Positions 60,962 to 64,000 of a stretch of DNA of 64,000 bases are shown piece after piece. The stretch is from assembly GCA_973895155.1 (NCBI GenBank), contig OZ316895.1, positions 12,338,001 to 12,402,000 of the forward strand, written 5' to 3'. Under the pieces are notes generated by a model. The model saw only the letters and a program-made list of their open reading frames with translations. It had not been told where the DNA came from and did no database searches. Source of the DNA: Marsupella aquatica (taxonomy: Eukaryota > Marchantiophyta). The position numbers and the translations under genes were made by a program. Every line of letters begins with the position of its first letter. The first letter of the stretch is position 1.

Positions 60962-61436
60962 TGTTGAGCATAGACGACGATCGCAACGGCAAGCCCATGA
61001 ACCATCCAACGCACAATAGTCGACACAAGAGATACGTGGTTCACCTCCTTGAGGCTACGTCCACGGGAACACACAAGAGAGCTTTACTGAACTCTAAGCC
61101 TGTCGGCTATACCGAGTCTCCACAGTGTAAGCTCTCCCTATCTCTCAAGTAGCTCCATAACAATGAGCCTTGGTTCTACCTCTCCAAGCACACATGCCTC
61201 TTATGATATAGTGTGCAACTTAGTTGTACCTAATCACATAGTTGTACCTAATCACGTAGTTGTACCTAACCACATAGTTGTACCTAATCACGTAGTTGTA
61301 CCTAACCACATAGTTGTACCTAATCACGTAGTTGTACCTAACCACGTAGTTGTACCTAACCACGTAGTTGTACCAACCCACGTTGTTGTACCAACCACGT
61401 CATACCTAACCTAGACGTAAGAGTAAATACCCAACA
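60962..61436 (-). repeat. Copia 5' LTR with expanded 18-bp array
   Basis: 475 bp, 126 bp longer than the other LTR. The extra length equals seven more units of the 18-bp repeat. Confidence 0.95.
61223..61399 (+). repeat. 18-bp minisatellite inside the copia LTR
   Basis: About ten units of GTTGTACCTAA(C/T)CA(C/T)(G/A)TA. Read as protein on the plus strand it gives a false VVPNHVV repeat. Confidence 0.92.
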
Positions 61437-61729
61437 GATAGCAGCCCAGTTTTATTACCTCTAACCTTCATACAATTGGAGACCCTGCTAGAGACTAACC
61501 CCTAAATGTTTGAAGACCACCCTAATTTTGTCTTCAAACACAAAAGTACCCACGACTGCATCTGGTGTCATTCAATCTTATCATGAGTGGATGTGGGCCA
61601 AACCTTATCTTGACACAATTGTGGCTTACCACAGGCGAGACCACGGGCCCATATGGTAGAGATTAGAGTGCACTGTGGTAAAGTCTCTCTATAGTGCTCT
61701 TCCCAAGAACTATCTGTAAAACAATTTCA

Positions 61730-61815
61730 GAGGGGTTCGATTGGGGCAGATATGAACATAGGGGTTGATTAAGTAAGAAACAGTCCAGAGGGGGTCGGTT
61801 AAGCATATACCTCTA
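61730..61815 (-). repeat. Right arm of the long-distance inverted repeat
   Basis: Reverse complement of the block at 49021-49107 with roughly ten differences; see the left arm. Confidence 0.85.
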
Positions 61816-61964
61816 GAAATTATCACAAAAAACTTGTATGTACTAGTTGACGTAGATCATAGTCATGAGTTTTTCCCATGCACATGACGACCATGTGAGT
61901 TAGGGTCTAGAAGCTTCACTCTAGACCTAGGCTCTTAAAAGTAGACTTCAGTTGGCGCTTTTAT

Positions 61965-62350
61965 AGTAAGATGTTGCTTTTCTATGTACACTGATCAGAA
62001 AATGGAGTACCAACTATTTCAATGGAAGATTGGTACCTGCTGCCTTTTTACATGCATTTAAATTGACATAATCTGCTACTGCTTTTTTACGTGCATTTAC
62101 CAGAAAGGGAGTACAATGATGTAAGAGAATAATCTTGATAACACCATATGCTGATGCTTTTTAATAGGAATTTTACCACAACAGGAGTACTAATTATATA
62201 CAAGAATAATCTGGTATGTGGTGCTTTTCCATGTGCATTTACCAGAAAAAGAGTACCAATACATAAAACTACAATGGATTTTAATAACGTGGCACAATAC
62301 ACTATGCTACTCCTTTTTAATGTGCATTTGCTACAAAGGGAGTACCATGC
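61965..62350 (+). repeat. Degenerate tandem repeat, units about 65-90 bp, about five copies
   Basis: Each unit has a TGCT(N)CTTTTT(A)ATGTGCATTT part followed by ACCAGAAAGGGAGTACCAAT-like text and, in several, AAGAATAATCT. Copies are diverged and uneven in length. No gene is seen in it. Confidence 0.65.
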
Positions 62351-62597
62351 AGGAGCTGGCAATGGAATAGTAGGGTGGTCATCTCCTCTTGGCAAAGGTG
62401 GGCCATATATACATAACATTGCCAAAAGAACAAAAAGCCCATCAAGACAGTCAGGATCCCATAGGTAAGAAATCCAATAAAGTGGATTTTCCCTATAGTT
62501 GCACATCAAAATGTGACAATATGCTGCATGCTATGCCACTACCATCATTAGCCCTATTATTTAATTTAAATCTCTAAGTGTTATGCTAAACTAGCTC

Positions 62598-63560
62598 AAT
62601 ACCCGTGCGTTGCACAAAAGATGTCATGAAAAAAAAGATGTCGTGTTGCCCAAGATGTTGTTAAGAAAAAAGATGTCGTTTCCTCTAAGATGCCATTACG
62701 TAAAAAAGAAGTTGTGTCGCCCAAGATGTCGTTCATAAAGAAAATGTCATGTCGCCCAAGATGTCATGAAGAAAAAAATGTTATGCTGCCCAATGTATCA
62801 TTGGTAAAGAAAAAATATCTTGTGTCACCCAAGATGTCATTAATAAAAAAGATGTCATGACACCCAAGATGTACTTAAGAAAGAAGATATTGTGTGACCC
62901 AAGATGTCCTTCAAAAAAAAGATATCATGTCAACCAATATATCCTTAAGAAAGGAGACACCACGTTGCCCAAGATGTTGTTAAGAGAAAAGTTGTCGTTA
63001 AGTAGAAAAGATGTTGTTAAGACAAAAGTTGCACAAAAGATGGTGTGGTGAGAAAAAGATGTCAAGGTGAAAATAGATGTTGAGTTGAGAAAAAGAAGTT
63101 GGAGTGAAGAAAAGATGTCAAGGAGAGAAAAGATGGCAATGTGAGAAAAACATGTGAAGATGAGGAAAATGTCAGAATGTGAGGGAAAGATGTTGTGGTG
63201 AGATAAAAATGTGAAGGAAGGTTAGACTTCGAGATGAAAACATAATTATGTCAATGAGAAAAAAAGATGTTGAGGTGAGATAAAGAAGTCAAGGTGAAAA
63301 AATATGTCAAGGAGAGAAAAAACATGGCGAGGTGAGAAAAAGATGTTGAGGAGAGAAAATATGTCAAGGGTGAGGGAAAGATGTTGTGCTAAGATAAAGA
63401 TGTCAAGGTGAGAAAAGATGTCAAGGTGAGGAAAAGATTCAAGTCAGGTGAGAAACTATATCAAGGAGAAGAACAAAAATCAAGGACCTAAAAGATGTCG
63501 AGGGTGATCAAAAATTGTTGTCGAGAGATAAAGATGTCAATGTGAGAAAAAATGGCGAGA
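62598..63560 (+). repeat. Degenerate minisatellite, AAGATGTC(A/G)-type units
   Basis: The words AAAAAGATGTC, CCCAAGATGT and, further right, GGTGAGAAAAAGATGTC recur every 20-40 bases over almost 1 kb, with drift from a CCCAAGATGTC form to a GGTGAGAAAAGATGTCAA form. It begins next to ACCCGTGCGTTGCAC. Open frames here come from the repeat. Confidence 0.85.
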
Positions 63561-64000
63561 TGAGAAAAATGTGTCAAGGCAAGGTAGAGTTGTTGTAATG
63601 GTGTTTAACAACTCAGACATGCATTGCACATAGAAATTGAAGATGCGAGATAATGGTCACCGCAACATAGAGTCCAAGCACAACTGAGTGATAAAAATAA
63701 TAATTTATTTTAAAATTTTAGAGAAATTAATATTGTATGTATTTTATTTATTCTCAAGTTTTTTCAAAACTTTAAGGTTAATATCCAATTCTTTAAGTCA
63801 CCATTTTAATAATTAGTTTTAAATTAATATTGAATTAATTTTTTATCTTGGTCGGGTTTGGGTAGGTTGTGGGTAGCTTGGGCAGAGGTATTGAGTTTAA
63901 TAGAGGTATGGAAGGATCCTAGGGTTGCAGAAAAAAATTTAATTAAGGGCTAGGATTTGTTCCCATTTTTTCTTGAGTTTATAAATGTACCAGTATATGG
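63561..64000. other. AT-rich right end, no gene seen
   Basis: Long A/T runs between 63690 and 63850. Nothing recognisable on either strand. Confidence 0.4.

Larger units (their letters stand above)
56042..61436 (-). mobile_element. Ty1/copia retrotransposon, nearly full length, defective
   Basis: LTRs at 56042-56390 and 60962-61436 begin TGTTGAGCATAGACG and end ACCCAACA, with GATAG duplicated on both sides (56037-56041 and 61437-61441). Read on the minus strand the order is LTR, primer site, gag, protease, integrase, RT, RNase H, polypurine tract, LTR; integrase before RT defines copia. Outside an 18-bp repeat array the LTRs differ at one base that I could see, so insertion is recent. Even so, protease is damaged and pol has a stop. 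Confidence 0.95.

Noticed and set aside
61163-61414. Protein with repeated VVPNHVV units
   Set aside because: It is the translation of the 18-bp repeat in the copia LTR; no independent evidence of a gene.
62857-63051. 64-codon Lys-rich frame
   Set aside because: Translation of the AAGATGTC minisatellite.

Overview
This is a plant nuclear DNA window. It has split genes with small phase-consistent exons, a plastid-protein gene, a plant-specific MYC/MYB N-terminal-domain gene and dense LTR-retrotransposon remains. A gene for the ciliary protein CFAP119/CCDC189 points to a land plant with swimming sperm (bryophyte, lycophyte, fern or similar); I cannot narrow it further. I saw no rRNA or tRNA gene, but no tRNA scan was possible. 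All exon joins below were read by eye from splice sites and reading phase.

Host genes: (1) 14-3088 minus, a plastid-targeted DUF1995 protein that runs off the left edge; (2) 9033-12872 minus, a complete 563-residue protein with a MYC/MYB N-terminal domain and a glutamine/serine-rich tail; (3) 24142-24423 minus, a small Lys-rich protein of unknown function; (4) 28631-32215 minus, CFAP119-like. The long spaces between them hold simple and short tandem repeats and no gene I recognise.

The most remarkable object is an 11.6 kb DNA transposon at 36674-48258. It is bounded by an 8-bp direct repeat (AATTGGTG) and short inverted ends built from ACAGGAAA motifs. On the plus strand it carries a Mutator-like transposase gene with zinc-binding residues, a DDE-type core and a SWIM zinc finger. 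Divergently, on the minus strand, it carries a five-exon gene that joins a ParB-like domain to an N4/N6-type DNA methyltransferase, plus one or two unknown genes. About 20 copies of the palindrome TAGCGCCNGGCGCTA lie between the genes and in their introns, and I found none in an intact exon or elsewhere in the window. Proposed reading: the palindromes are the recognition sites of the ParB-methyltransferase and/or the transposase. The copy is decaying: three in-frame stops each fit a single C-to-T change.

From about 49.0 to 61.8 kb lies a nest of retroelements flanked by an inverted repeat of about 86 bp: a broken Ty3/gypsy chromovirus, two opposite solo LTRs each with its own 5-bp target duplication, a 424-bp tandem duplication, and a young but defective Ty1/copia element (56042-61436, target duplication GATAG). 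Another solo LTR of a related family is at 34666-35013. The right end (61.9-63.6 kb) is made of degenerate tandem repeats.
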